This document shows positions 46,220 to 56,976 of a stretch of DNA of 64,000 nt, in pieces. The position numbers and the translations under genes are program-made. The number at the start of each line of letters is the position of its first letter. The first letter of the stretch is position 1. The notes below the pieces were generated by a model. The model was not told the origin of the DNA. It made no database searches and was given only the letters and a program-made list of their open reading frames with translations. The stretch comes from Streptomyces spirodelae. Lineage in GTDB: Bacteria > Actinomycetota > Actinomycetes > Streptomycetales > Streptomycetaceae. Where the stretch lies: the NCBI RefSeq assembly GCF_017676385.1, contig NZ_JAFFZN010000027.1, positions 1 through 64,000 on the forward strand, read 5' to 3'.

Positions 46220-46957
46220 GTGCCAGGTGTCGATGTCGTACTCCCCTGCCTCGACGAGGAGCAGGCACTGCCCTGGGTCCTGGAGCGCATCCCGCCCGGG
46301 TGGCGGGCGATCGTCGTGGACAACGGCTCGACGGACGGTTCGGCCGCGACGGCGCGCGAGCTCGGCGCGACCGTCGTCCCCGAACCCCGCCGCGGCTTCG
46401 GTGCCGCCTGTCACGCCGGACTGACGGCCGCCGAGGCCGACATCGTCTGCTTCTGCGACTGCGACGCCTCCCTCGACCCGGCCCTGCTGGTGCCGTTCGT
46501 CGAGGCGGTGCGCGAGGGCCGCAGCGACCTCGTACTGGGGCGCAGGCGTCCGCAGACGCGCGGTGCCTGGCCCGCGCACGCCCGCGCGGGAAACCTCGCG
46601 CTCTCCCGGATGCTGTACGCGCGCACCGGCGTCCGGCTGTACGACCTCGGCCCGCTGCGCGCGGCGCGCCGCGAGAAGCTGCTGGAGCTCGGCCTGACCG
46701 ACCGGCGCAGCGGATACCCGCTCCAGATGGTCGTACGGGCGGCCGACGCCGGCTGGCGGATCGAGGAGCGCGACGTGCCCTACCGTCCCCGCACCGGCAA
46801 GTCCAAGGTCACCGGCACCTGGCGGGGCACCTGGCACGCCGTACGCGATATGCGCGCTGTGCTCCAGGAGCGGCCGGCCGCCGGAGCGGCCCGCGAGGGG
46901 ACCGAGGGGATCGAAGGGACCGAGCGGACCGAGGGGATCGAGGGGGTCGCCCGATGA
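46220..46957 (+). CDS. GT2 family glycosyltransferase (DPM1-like)
   Basis: A 245-residue GT-A enzyme. DVVLPCLDEEQALPWVLERI, VVDNGSTDGSAATA and the acidic CFCDCDASLDP (DxD-like) are family motifs; GTWRGTWHAVRDM lies at the C-terminal side. No membrane helices are seen. GTG start follows GGAGG. It probably transfers a sugar from a nucleotide donor to polyprenyl phosphate. It overlaps the next gene by ATGA. The C-terminus has EGTEGIEGTERTEG repeats. Confidence 0.88.
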   Translation: MPGVDVVLPCLDEEQALPWVLERIPPGWRAIVVDNGSTDGSAATARELGATVVPEPRRGFGAACHAGLTAAEADIVCFCDCDASLDPALLVPFVEAVREGRSDLVLGRRRPQTRGAWPAHARAGNLALSRMLYARTGVRLYDLGPLRAARREKLLELGLTDRRSGYPLQMVVRAADAGWRIEERDVPYRPRTGKSKVTGTWRGTWHAVRDMRAVLQERPAAGAAREGTEGIEGTERTEGIEGVAR

Positions 46958-47688
46958 CGGCGGCTTCGCGCCCCGGCGAGGGACACACCACACTGCTCGT
47001 CATCGCCAAGGAGCCCGTGCCCGGCAAGGTCAAGACGCGGCTGTGTCCGCCCTGTACGCCGCACCAGGCAGCCTCCCTTGCGACCGCTGCCCTGCACGAC
47101 ACCTTGGACGCCGTACGGGCGATGCCCGCCAGGCGCCGTGTGCTGGTGCTGTCGGGACGGCCCGGCGAGTGGCTGCCGCCGGGTTTCGACGTCGTCCCGC
47201 AGTGCTCCGGCGGACTGGACGAGCGGCTCGCCGCCGCGTTCGCCGAAGCGGGCACAGGGCCGGCGCTGCTCGTCGGGATGGACACCCCCCAGCTGACTCC
47301 CGCGCTGCTGGCTCCCGCGCTGGGACCGAACGGCTGGCGGGAGTGCGACGCCTGGTTCGGCCCGGCGCTGGACGGCGGCTTCTGGGCGCTGGGCCTCGCC
47401 CGCCCGGACCCCGCGCTGCTGCGCGGAGTTCCCATGTCCACCGCGACGACGGGACAGGCACAGCTCGCCCGGCTGGCGCAGGAGGGGCTGCGGGTACGCC
47501 ACCTGCCGCCGCTGCGCGACGTGGACACCGCCGAGGACGCCGTTCGCGTCGCCGCTCAGGCACCCGGCGGCCGGTTCGCCGCGACGGCCGCCACCGTCGC
47601 CGCGCTGCGGCCCGAGCGCTTGCCCGCCGTCCCCGCGAGCCGGAGCCACCCGGAGGGCGCAGCTGTGCCAGGAACGGCCGCCTCATGA
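46954..47688 (+). CDS. TIGR04282/DUF2064 glycosyltransferase-like protein
   Basis: A 244-residue nucleotide-sugar transferase-like protein. LLVIAKEPVPGKVKTRLCPP, ALLVGMDTPQLTPALL and GPALDGGFWALGL are the diagnostic segments of TIGR04282, related to nucleotidyltransferases such as CofC. ATG overlaps the preceding stop (ATGA), so translation is coupled. The biochemical reaction in this family is not settled. Confidence 0.87.
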   Translation: MTAASRPGEGHTTLLVIAKEPVPGKVKTRLCPPCTPHQAASLATAALHDTLDAVRAMPARRRVLVLSGRPGEWLPPGFDVVPQCSGGLDERLAAAFAEAGTGPALLVGMDTPQLTPALLAPALGPNGWRECDAWFGPALDGGFWALGLARPDPALLRGVPMSTATTGQAQLARLAQEGLRVRHLPPLRDVDTAEDAVRVAAQAPGGRFAATAATVAALRPERLPAVPASRSHPEGAAVPGTAAS

Positions 47689-48458
47689 CGGCCACCGACG
47701 CCGCGCCCCCGACCGCCGCCATCGACGACACCGCCACCGACAGAGCCGACACCGCCACTGCCACTGCCACTGCCACTGCCACTGCCACTGCCACTGCCAC
47801 CGACGCGATAGCGCAGTGGAGCGCCGACCCGTACGCCGACGCGCTGCGCAGCGGTCGCGGGCCGCTGTTCCTGCGCCGCAGCGACGGCTGGCTGCTGCCC
47901 TTGGAGGTGGAGCGCTGGTGCGCCGGTGCGGACGCCGCCGACATGTCGGTACTGCGCCGGTGCGAGGGAGCGGTGCTGGATGTGGGCTGCGGCCCCGGCA
48001 GACTGGTCGCCGCCCTCTCGTCGCTCGGCCACCGTGTGCTGGGCATCGATGTGAGCCCGGCCGCCGTCTCACGCACGGTCTCACTCGGCGGTGCAGCCCT
48101 GTGCCGCTCGGTCTTCGACCCGCTGCCGGGGGAGGGCCGTTGGGGGAGCGTGCTGCTGCTCGACGGCAACCTCGGCATCGGTGGCGCCCCTCAGGAGTTG
48201 CTGGAGCGCTGCGCACGGCTCCTGGCCCCGCGCGGCCTGCTGTTGACCGAGACCTCGCCTCTGGACGTGGACGAGCGGGCCCAGGTGCACATCGACGACG
48301 GACGGGGCGCACAGCACGGGACCGACAGCGGCCGACAGTTCCCCTGGGCCCGGCTGGGCACCCGCGCGCTGCTGCGCTACGCGCTGCCCGCCGGGTGGTC
48401 GACGGCGGGTCAGTGGGAGTCCGGCGGCCGGTGCTTCGTCGCACTGCGGCGCTCCTGA
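47685..48458 (+). CDS. Class I SAM-dependent methyltransferase
   Basis: A 257-residue methyltransferase. VLDVGCGPGRLVAALSSLGH is motif I and VLGIDVSPAAV the acidic loop. The N-terminus has a (Thr-Ala)n run encoded by a 6-bp microsatellite. The ATG overlaps the preceding stop. The substrate is unknown; operon position suggests a sugar or lipid intermediate. The last 49 bp overlap the convergent membrane-protein gene. Confidence 0.87.
   Translation: MTATDAAPPTAAIDDTATDRADTATATATATATATATATDAIAQWSADPYADALRSGRGPLFLRRSDGWLLPLEVERWCAGADAADMSVLRRCEGAVLDVGCGPGRLVAALSSLGHRVLGIDVSPAAVSRTVSLGGAALCRSVFDPLPGEGRWGSVLLLDGNLGIGGAPQELLERCARLLAPRGLLLTETSPLDVDERAQVHIDDGRGAQHGTDSGRQFPWARLGTRALLRYALPAGWSTAGQWESGGRCFVALRRS
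47754..47795. repeat. 6-bp coding microsatellite (GCCACT)7
   Basis: Seven perfect GCCACT units plus a partial eighth encode the Thr-Ala run of the methyltransferase. Units are in frame, so slippage changes length only. Confidence 0.92.
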
Positions 48459-49060
48459 GCCACCTTGCGCCGACGCCCCAGCAGACGCCCCAGCAGGCGC
48501 CGCGGCAGGCGCCGCGGCAGGCGCCGACGAGCCGCCGGGCGCCGACGAGTCTGCGCGCGGCGGCGCCGCCTGGCGCGCCTCTCGGGTGCTGTCCGTACGA
48601 CTGCCCACAACCCCGAGAGAGCGAACAGGGCGACCGTCACCCACAACCAGTGCAGCGCATAGCCGTTGTTGCCCTCCGGCCGGCCGGTGAGTTTCGCGTA
48701 CCGGTCGGCCGGACCGGTGATCAGGGGGAGATAGACCAACAGCAGCAGCAACGACAGCAGTGCCGGAATCCGCAGGTGGTTGACGTACCGGCCGGTGAGC
48801 CTGGGCAGCCGGTCGGCGAGCGAGTACAGCGGCAACAGCACCAGATCGTGCAGCAGCGCGGCCCCTACGAACCACACGGCGACGCCGAACCAGTCGTCCG
48901 CCAGCAGCCGCGCCCCCGCGTAACCGGTGAGCACGAACGACGCCAGGAGCAGAACGATCTGCAGCGGGCTGCCCACCAAGCGGCGCAGCCGTCCGGCGCC
49001 CGGTGCCGGCCCGGCCTCCATCCGGCCACCCGCGGCGGGGCCCTGGGAGCGGCCCTTCAC
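48410..49060 (-). CDS. Hypothetical polytopic membrane protein
   Basis: A 216-residue protein with about four membrane helices (LQIVLLLASFVLTGYAGARLL, GVAVWFVGAALLHDLVLLPL, IPALLSLLLLLVYLPLI, HWLWVTVALFALSGLWAVV) and an extremely Arg-rich C-terminus encoded by CGGCGGC-type repeats. GTG at 49060 overlaps the TGA of the molybdoenzyme gene (GTGA), so it is coupled to it. The conserved family is not recognised. Possibly an assembly or electron-transfer partner of the upstream enzyme. Confidence 0.75.
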   Translation of the reverse strand: MKGRSQGPAAGGRMEAGPAPGAGRLRRLVGSPLQIVLLLASFVLTGYAGARLLADDWFGVAVWFVGAALLHDLVLLPLYSLADRLPRLTGRYVNHLRIPALLSLLLLLVYLPLITGPADRYAKLTGRPEGNNGYALHWLWVTVALFALSGLWAVVRTAPERRARRRRRAQTRRRPAARRRLPRRLPRRLLGRLLGRRRKVAQERRSATKHRPPDSH

Positions 49061-50529
49061 CGGTCGGCTCCGAACGACAGCCGGTCGACCCATTTGGTGT
49101 TGTGCACACCGGGTGCCGCCGGGACGATGACGCGCGCCGGATAGCCGTGGTCCAGGGAGAGGTCCTCGCCACCCACCCGTAGCGCCAGCAGTGACCGTGG
49201 ATCGCGCACCTGGTTGTCCCGCAGCCCCGCGTGCCGGAAGGCGCCTGAGCGCTGCAGCGAGGAAACGAATACGCCGGGCAGCCCCTCTCCCGCGTCGTAC
49301 CCGGCCAGCTCCGCCAGGTCGCGCAGCCGTACGCCGCTCCAGTGCTGGTCCGAGGTCGACCAGCCCTCCACACAGGCGATCGGCAGGTCGGCTGAGTGCT
49401 GTGGCATCGCCAGCAGCTCGGCCCTGGTCAGCCGCAGTCTCCGCCCGTGCGCCCCCTCGACGGTCAGCCGCCAGCCTTCGCCGGTCTCCTTGGCGCTGAC
49501 GCCCACAGCGGCCGCCGTCTTGTTGATCTGGAAGGCATTCGCGCCACTGCCCGGATCGGTGCCCCCGTGCGGTGCCAGCAGCGCGGTGCGGCGCAGCGGC
49601 CCGTCGAAGTTCTGGCCGACCGTCAGCCCCAGCAGCAGCACGGACCCGCCGCCCACCGCGCCGAGCGCCCCGCGCCGCGTCAGGGTGGCGTCAGCCGGGC
49701 GGGGTGCGACCAGCCCGGTGTCGAGATCCGGCTCCCGCGCCCCGACATCCTGGGGCTTGCGTCCGTCCTGGGGCTTGCGTCCGTCCTGGGGCTTGCGGCC
49801 CTCCTGAGACTTGCGGCCCTCCTGAGACTTGCGTCCGTCCTGGGGCTTGCGGTGCTCTTCGGCCCTGCGGCCGTCCTCGGTCCCGCTCGGCGGGTGTTTG
49901 CCGCGTTTCCGGCCGCCCGAGGCGAAGTCGCGCGGCGCACCGGCCCGCAGCACCTGTACGGCCTTGGGCAGCCGCAGCAGGACGTGTACCAGGAATGCGG
50001 CGAAGAAGACCCAGGCCCCGTAGAAGTGCAGCGGATAGAACGAGCCGGGGAACAGGTACTCCAGCTGGATGTTCAGCAGGCCCGTCACGAACTCGAACAG
50101 CACACCACCGACGAGCAGCAGCAGCGAGACGCGCTCCAGCGCGTGCGCGGCGGAGCGCGCGGGCGGCATGGTGAACAGCTTGGGGATGACGGACCACAGC
50201 TTCGCCAGCAGCACCGGCACCAGCACCACGCCGAGGGTGACGTGCACCCCCTGGGTGAGCCGGTAGAGCCAGTAGGGATCGGTCGGCCAGGCGAACAGGT
50301 AGAAGCCGAGCAGCCCGCGGTCCGGCGTGCGGTCGTTCGGCGGTGCCGCATCCGGGTTGTATGCCGCGTAGGACAGCAGGCCGGTGACGAACAGCACGGT
50401 GATGCCGGCCAGCAGTACGACGCCGAGCACGGCCGTCAGCCAGGGGCCGCGCAGCGGACTGCGCCAGAAGCCCGGGTCCGACGGCAGCCGGGTGGACCGG
50501 GACCGGGAGAGGATGCGGTGGTCGCCCAT
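49057..50529 (-). CDS. Sulfite oxidase-like molybdoenzyme with b-type membrane domain
   Basis: A 490-residue fusion. Residues 30-210 hold about five membrane helices with His residues placed as in di-heme cytochrome b (TQGVHVTLGVVLVPVLLAKL, PLHFYGAWVFFAAFLVHVLL). A charged linker has HRKPQDGRKSQEG-type repeats. The C-terminal oxidoreductase molybdopterin-binding domain includes LPIACVEGWSTSDQHWSGV, where Cys would ligate Mo, and DHGYPARVIVPAAPGVHNTK. ATG at MGDHRIL fits a leaderless promoter (TACGGT at 50536-50541). It may reduce or oxidise periplasmic sulfur or methionine compounds. Confidence 0.88.
   Translation of the reverse strand: MGDHRILSRSRSTRLPSDPGFWRSPLRGPWLTAVLGVVLLAGITVLFVTGLLSYAAYNPDAAPPNDRTPDRGLLGFYLFAWPTDPYWLYRLTQGVHVTLGVVLVPVLLAKLWSVIPKLFTMPPARSAAHALERVSLLLLVGGVLFEFVTGLLNIQLEYLFPGSFYPLHFYGAWVFFAAFLVHVLLRLPKAVQVLRAGAPRDFASGGRKRGKHPPSGTEDGRRAEEHRKPQDGRKSQEGRKSQEGRKPQDGRKPQDGRKPQDVGAREPDLDTGLVAPRPADATLTRRGALGAVGGGSVLLLGLTVGQNFDGPLRRTALLAPHGGTDPGSGANAFQINKTAAAVGVSAKETGEGWRLTVEGAHGRRLRLTRAELLAMPQHSADLPIACVEGWSTSDQHWSGVRLRDLAELAGYDAGEGLPGVFVSSLQRSGAFRHAGLRDNQVRDPRSLLALRVGGEDLSLDHGYPARVIVPAAPGVHNTKWVDRLSFGADR
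49748..49855. repeat. 18-bp coding minisatellite in the molybdoenzyme linker
   Basis: Six 18-bp units (TCCTGGGGCTTGCGTCCG and variants with TGAGAC) start at 49748 and repeat to 49855. They encode a Gly-Arg-Lys-Pro/Ser-Gln-Asp/Glu hexapeptide repeat in the cytoplasmic linker. Confidence 0.92.
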
Positions 50530-50535
50530 GCGGTG

Positions 50536-50541
50536 ACCGTA
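50536..50541 (-). promoter_or_regulatory. -10 of the leaderless molybdoenzyme gene
   Basis: TACGGT on the minus strand is separated from the ATG by 6 nt, and no ribosome-binding site is present. Confidence 0.5.
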
Positions 50542-50629
50542 TGCGCCGGTACAGCCCGAAAGGGGGCCACGACCCATGACGAAACGCTGACATCGTCCGC
50601 TGGTGGCCCCTGTGCGGCCCCGCGCGGCC

Positions 50630-50635
50630 TAACGT
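50630..50635 (+). promoter_or_regulatory. -10 of the leaderless glycosyltransferase-like gene
   Basis: TAACGT is followed by GCCCCT and the GTG at 50642. Same 6-nt spacing as other candidate leaderless genes here. Confidence 0.5.
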
Positions 50636-50641
50636 GCCCCT

Positions 50642-52240
50642 GTGCCTGCCGAGCCCTCACCCACCCGCTCCGACCGCGCCACGCGGTCCGTCCCGACCAC
50701 CTCCCCCGAGCCCTCCTCACCCGCCGCCCCGGCCTCCCCCGCCCCTCCCGCTGCTCCCGCTGCTCCCGCCGCTCCCGCCGCTCCCGGCCGGGACGTACCC
50801 GGCGCCGGGCAAGGGCCGGACCGCCATGGGCGCCGCACCGGGCCGGGACGGCGGTTTCCGGTGCCCGACCTGGCAGCCGTTGCGGCGGCCGGGGCGCTGG
50901 TGGTCGCCGCCGTCGTCATCGGCGGAGCCATCGAGCGGGAGCACGGCACACTGCGGGTGCACTGGCCGCCGTACTACGCCGAGCTGGAACCGCACCTGGG
51001 TCCGGGCACACCGGCCGCGCTGCTGATCGCGGGCGCCGTGCTCGGTTACGGCCCCGCGCTGGCGGCCCGCCTGCCGTGGCGGCGGCTGCTGGCGGCCGCC
51101 TGGGGCACCTCCATGGCGTGGATCTGGTCGCTCGCCCTGATCGACGGCTGGCACCGGGGCGTGGAGAACCAGCTGACCTCCGCCTACGAGTACCTCCAGG
51201 AGGTCGACAGGTTCGGGGACGTCGGCGCGGCACTGCGCACCTTCACCGACCACATCCTGCTGCACTCCCCCGACAACTGGGTCCCGCATGTGGCCGGCCA
51301 TCCGCCCGCCGCCGTGCTCACCTTCGTCGGGCTCGACCGCGTCGGGCTGAGCGGCGGCGCCTGGGCGTCCGTCTGGGTCATCACCGTCGGCTCGTCGGCG
51401 GCAGCCGCTGTGCTCGTAGCGCTGCGCGCCCTGACGGACGAGGCCCAGGCGCGCAAAGCAGCACCGTTCCTGGTGCTGGCCCCCACCGCCGTGTGGGTGG
51501 GAGTGTCGGCCGACGGCTACTTCACGGCGGTGGCTTCCTGGGCCCTGGCGCTGCTCGCCCTTTCGGCACGGAGGACCGGCCACAGTCCGGCCCGCGCCCC
51601 TCGCACTGCCGCGCTCGCAGCCGGGCTGCTGTTCGGGCTCACCTGTTATCTGTCGTACGGCCTCACCCTGTGCGCGCTGCTCGGCCTCACCGTGCTGGCT
51701 CTCTCGCGCACTCTGCGGCCCCTCCCATGGGTGCTCGCGGGCGTCGCGGCAGTGGCCGCGGCCTTCACCCTCGCGGGGTTCAACTGGTGGGAGGGATACC
51801 AGCTGCTGACTGAGCGCTACTACGAGGGCGCCGCCCGCATCAGGCCCTACAGCTACTGGGTGTGGGCCAACCTCGCCTGCGCGGTGACCGCTGCGGGCCC
51901 CGCCGTGGTGGCAGGCACACGACGCGCCCTGGTGTGTGGTACGCCTGCCCTGCGCGCCTCCCGGTGGCCGCGCAGGCAGCGTACCGGCCGAGCGCCAGGG
52001 GCCGAGGGCCTCGGCGGCCGCGAGCGGCTCGCTGTGCTGGTGCTGGCCGCCCTGCTGACGGTCGCCGTCGCCGACCTGTCCGGGATGAGCAAGGCCGAGA
52101 CCGAACGCATCTGGCTGCCTTTCCTCACCTGGCTGCTGCCCGCCGCCGTGCTGCTGCCGCGCCGGGGCGCACGGTACTGGCTGGCGGCCCAGGCGGCGAC
52201 CGCGCTGGCGGTCAACCACCTCCTGCTGACCGGCTGGTGA
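50642..52240 (+). CDS. Polytopic glycosyltransferase-like membrane protein
   Basis: A 532-residue integral membrane protein with about 11 helices and an N-terminal Pro/Ala linker encoded by CGCTCCCGC repeats. The general layout, a large first extracytoplasmic loop after LVVAAVVIGGAIE and the late segment ETERIWLPFLTWLLPAAVLL resemble GT-C (mannosyltransferase-type) enzymes that use polyprenyl-linked sugars. No GT-C signature is decisive. It lies beside the GT2/DUF2064/methyltransferase operon, which could make the donor. Confidence 0.75.
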   Translation: MPAEPSPTRSDRATRSVPTTSPEPSSPAAPASPAPPAAPAAPAAPAAPGRDVPGAGQGPDRHGRRTGPGRRFPVPDLAAVAAAGALVVAAVVIGGAIEREHGTLRVHWPPYYAELEPHLGPGTPAALLIAGAVLGYGPALAARLPWRRLLAAAWGTSMAWIWSLALIDGWHRGVENQLTSAYEYLQEVDRFGDVGAALRTFTDHILLHSPDNWVPHVAGHPPAAVLTFVGLDRVGLSGGAWASVWVITVGSSAAAAVLVALRALTDEAQARKAAPFLVLAPTAVWVGVSADGYFTAVASWALALLALSARRTGHSPARAPRTAALAAGLLFGLTCYLSYGLTLCALLGLTVLALSRTLRPLPWVLAGVAAVAAAFTLAGFNWWEGYQLLTERYYEGAARIRPYSYWVWANLACAVTAAGPAVVAGTRRALVCGTPALRASRWPRRQRTGRAPGAEGLGGRERLAVLVLAALLTVAVADLSGMSKAETERIWLPFLTWLLPAAVLLPRRGARYWLAAQAATALAVNHLLLTGW

Positions 52241-52412
52241 CGCCGACCGGCCGGTGGCGCCAATCCAGCGTCGCCCGCAGCGAGTTGAACGCCGGCGACG
52301 ACGGGCGGCGGACGCCATGATTGTCAGACCCTGCGCCTAGGCTGGCCGACCAGTTGCTTCAGCAGGACTGACCAGGCGCCGGACGCCTGGTCGGGGACCG
52401 AGGAGAGCCAGC

Positions 52413-54713
<2,301 letters not shown>

Positions 54714-54732
54714 GACCGGCGGGGTGTCGCCG

Positions 54733-55566
54733 TCACCACGAGGGCCGCGCCGACACCCCGCCGTCCAGCACCAGATCGTGCCCGTTGATCCAGCGCGCCT
54801 GAGCGGAGGCGAGGAACACGCAGGCGTCGCCGACGTCCTCCGGCGTCCCCAGCCGGCCGTCCGGCGCCGCCGCGCGCCACCGCCGTACGCCCTCGGGCCA
54901 CTGCTCGGCGAGGCCGTCCCGCTCCACCAGGCCGGGCGAGACGGTGTTGACGCGTACCCCGAGCCGCCCGTACTCCTGTGCTGCGGCTCGGGCGTGCGCG
55001 ACGATCGCGGCCTTGGACGCGGCGTAGTGCGCGTGCCCGGGAGCCGGCCGCGCCGCCTCGATGGAGGCGACGTGCGTGACGCTGCCGCCCCCGCGTTCCG
55101 CCAGCAGCGGCACGGCCACCTGCGTACAGGCGAAGACGCTGGAGAGGTTGGTGTCGACGACCGCGCGCCACTCCTCGGCCGTCATCCCCGACAGCTCCTG
55201 TACGGGCTGCACGCCCGCGTTGTTGACCAGCGCGCCGAGCCCCGCGGAGCGCCACCGGGCCGCCTCGGTGACCACGGCACGGCAGCCTTCCTCAGTGGCC
55301 AGCTCCCCGTGCAGGGCCCGGGCCACACCGCCCGCCTGCTCGATCGCCGCCACCGTCCGGCGGGCGCCTTCGGGGTCGCCCCGGTAGTGCACCGCCACCG
55401 GTACGCCCGCTGCCGCGAACCGGAGCGCGATACCGCGCCCGATGCCCCCGGAGGCGCCGGTCACCAGCACGGTGCGCGCTGCCGCGGGGGGCGCTGTGTG
55501 CGGCGCTGTGTGCGGGCCTGCCGACGGCGCTGTGTGCGGACCTGCCGACAGCTGCTCCTGCCTCAT
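54733..55566 (-). CDS. SDR family oxidoreductase
   Basis: A 277-residue classical SDR. VLVTGASGGIGRGIAL binds the cofactor; the catalytic residues are in VNNAGVQ, HVASIEAARP (Ser) and HYAASKAAIVAH (Tyr, Lys). The first ~30 residues repeat AGPHTAP. Its ATG overlaps the stop of the cupin gene (ATGA), so the two are coupled. Substrate unknown. Confidence 0.9.
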   Translation of the reverse strand: MRQEQLSAGPHTAPSAGPHTAPHTAPPAAARTVLVTGASGGIGRGIALRFAAAGVPVAVHYRGDPEGARRTVAAIEQAGGVARALHGELATEEGCRAVVTEAARWRSAGLGALVNNAGVQPVQELSGMTAEEWRAVVDTNLSSVFACTQVAVPLLAERGGGSVTHVASIEAARPAPGHAHYAASKAAIVAHARAAAQEYGRLGVRVNTVSPGLVERDGLAEQWPEGVRRWRAAAPDGRLGTPEDVGDACVFLASAQARWINGHDLVLDGGVSARPSW

Positions 55567-56111
55567 CGGGCCAGCTCCCTGATGAGCCGCGCGTGCTCCG
55601 GATACGCGCGGGCAAGCGCGTCCGCGTCCCCGTGTTCGTACCCCGCGTCGCTGTAGCCGGGAGCCATGGTGCAGCCGAACAGCGTCCAGGAGCCTGCCCC
55701 GTCCGGACCGTCGCCCGTCTCAGCCCCTGCCGTACCGACCCGGGCGCCCATCCAGGTGCCCGCCGGGACGGTGAGCTGCACCTGGTGCCGTGCGCCGAGC
55801 ACATCCGGCCCGAGCACCGGGGTGCTGACGGGCGCACGCCCTTCGGGCGGGAGCAGCAGCAGTTGGAGGGGCGCGCCGAGGTAGTAGTGCCACACCTCGT
55901 CGTCCGGCAGCCGGTGCAGTGCGCAGTAGTCGCCGGGCGCGTCGGTCAGCAGCATCACGATCGCGGAGCCCTCGGGCCTGCCGTCGCCACGTTCGGGGCC
56001 CGCCCACAGCCGCCGGAAACGGCCGCCCTCGCGGGGAAGGGGCTCCAGTCCGAAGTGCGCGGCCAGTGCCTCAGCCGTAGCGCGCGCCTCATCTCCCACC
56101 TCACGTCGCAT
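55563..56111 (-). CDS. Cupin (DUF985-like) protein
   Basis: A 182-residue cupin. SAIVMLLTDAPGDYCALHRL, DEVWHYYLGAPLQLLLL, VPAGTWMGARV and LFGCTMAPGYS match the DUF985 cupin_5 pattern, a double-stranded beta-helix that binds a metal or small sugar-like ligand. The function of this family is not established. First gene of a coupled pair with the SDR. Confidence 0.87.
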   Translation of the reverse strand: MRREVGDEARATAEALAAHFGLEPLPREGGRFRRLWAGPERGDGRPEGSAIVMLLTDAPGDYCALHRLPDDEVWHYYLGAPLQLLLLPPEGRAPVSTPVLGPDVLGARHQVQLTVPAGTWMGARVGTAGAETGDGPDGAGSWTLFGCTMAPGYSDAGYEHGDADALARAYPEHARLIRELAR

Positions 56112-56568
56112 TCTTCAGCCCTGCCCGCACAGCGCACGCGCCATGCGCCCTCCATGCGCCCCTCCCGGCGCCACCGGCCTGCGCCATCACTCGGACGAGT
56201 GAGATCGAGGCACTGAGGGGTTCGGTGTCCGCACTCACACCTCAGCGTCCCCACGACGTGCTTAGAGTGCACATGTTCGGCCCCGGACCCCGGTCGAACG
56301 GCCGTGCCGACTCCGCCCATGGAGGGCCGGACCAGCCGCCGCACGCGTGCACCCCTTCGACGGCCCCGCACGTGTGCACACCGCACATCCGTCCAGTCCG
56401 CGCCTACGTACCCGCGCCGAACACCCGCACGTCACCGCACCACCCGCCACCGCCCAGCCCGCCACCCGCCACCGCAGCCGCACATCTCCACGCCCGCACA
56501 CCACCGCACATCACCACACCACCGCACTGCCGTACCGCCGTACAGCTCGTCAGTGGAAGGGGTCTTCC
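56112..56568. other. Gene-poor CAC-rich spacer
   Basis: About 457 bp. From about 56350 to 56540 the plus strand is dominated by C and A (CACCGCAC, CCACCGC and CACATC units) with almost no G runs. Open frames here encode His/Thr/Pro-rich products and are not believable. It carries promoters for the cupin and STAS genes, which I cannot place. Confidence 0.45.
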
Positions 56569-56937
56569 ATGGTCGCCGTCCCGCGCTCCGACACCCCGGG
56601 CCCCGCCCGGTTCCGGACCGTACGCGCGAGGGGCGAACTCGACATCGCGACACTGCACGAGTTGGAGTCCGCCCTCGTACGCGCGCTGGCGGAGACCGCA
56701 CCGCCGCGCCTCGTCGTGGACATGCGCGACGTGACGTTCCTGGACTGCTCGGTGATCCGCGTTCTGCTGCGGGCGCGTACGACCGCACTGTCCCAGGAGG
56801 GCTGGCTGGTGCTGGTGTGCGAGCACGTGCCGGTCGGCCGGCTGCTGCGACGGCTGGAACTGCAGCACCTGCTGCCCCACTACCCCACCCTCGACGCCCT
56901 CGACGCGGCGCTGGTACCCGCCGAGGACGCCAACTGA
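56569..56937 (+). CDS. STAS-domain anti-sigma factor antagonist
   Basis: A 122-residue SpoIIAA/RsbV-like protein. The core is VRARGELDIATLHELESALV, RLVVDMRDVTFLDCSVIRVL, with the phosphorylatable Ser in DCS, and a final amphipathic helix. ATG at 56569 follows GGAAGGGG; the long upstream frame is noise. No RsbW-type kinase gene is adjacent. The two PP2C phosphatases in this window could act on such a protein, but there is no direct evidence. Confidence 0.88.
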   Translation: MVAVPRSDTPGPARFRTVRARGELDIATLHELESALVRALAETAPPRLVVDMRDVTFLDCSVIRVLLRARTTALSQEGWLVLVCEHVPVGRLLRRLELQHLLPHYPTLDALDAALVPAEDAN

Positions 56938-56976
56938 CGTGCGAGCCTGCCGCGACGGCCTCGGCCGGGCCCCGGT

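Noticed and set aside
56347..56568. N-terminal extension of the STAS gene
   Set aside because: Extension is His/Thr/Pro-rich low-complexity and a clear ribosome-binding site precedes the internal ATG at 56569.
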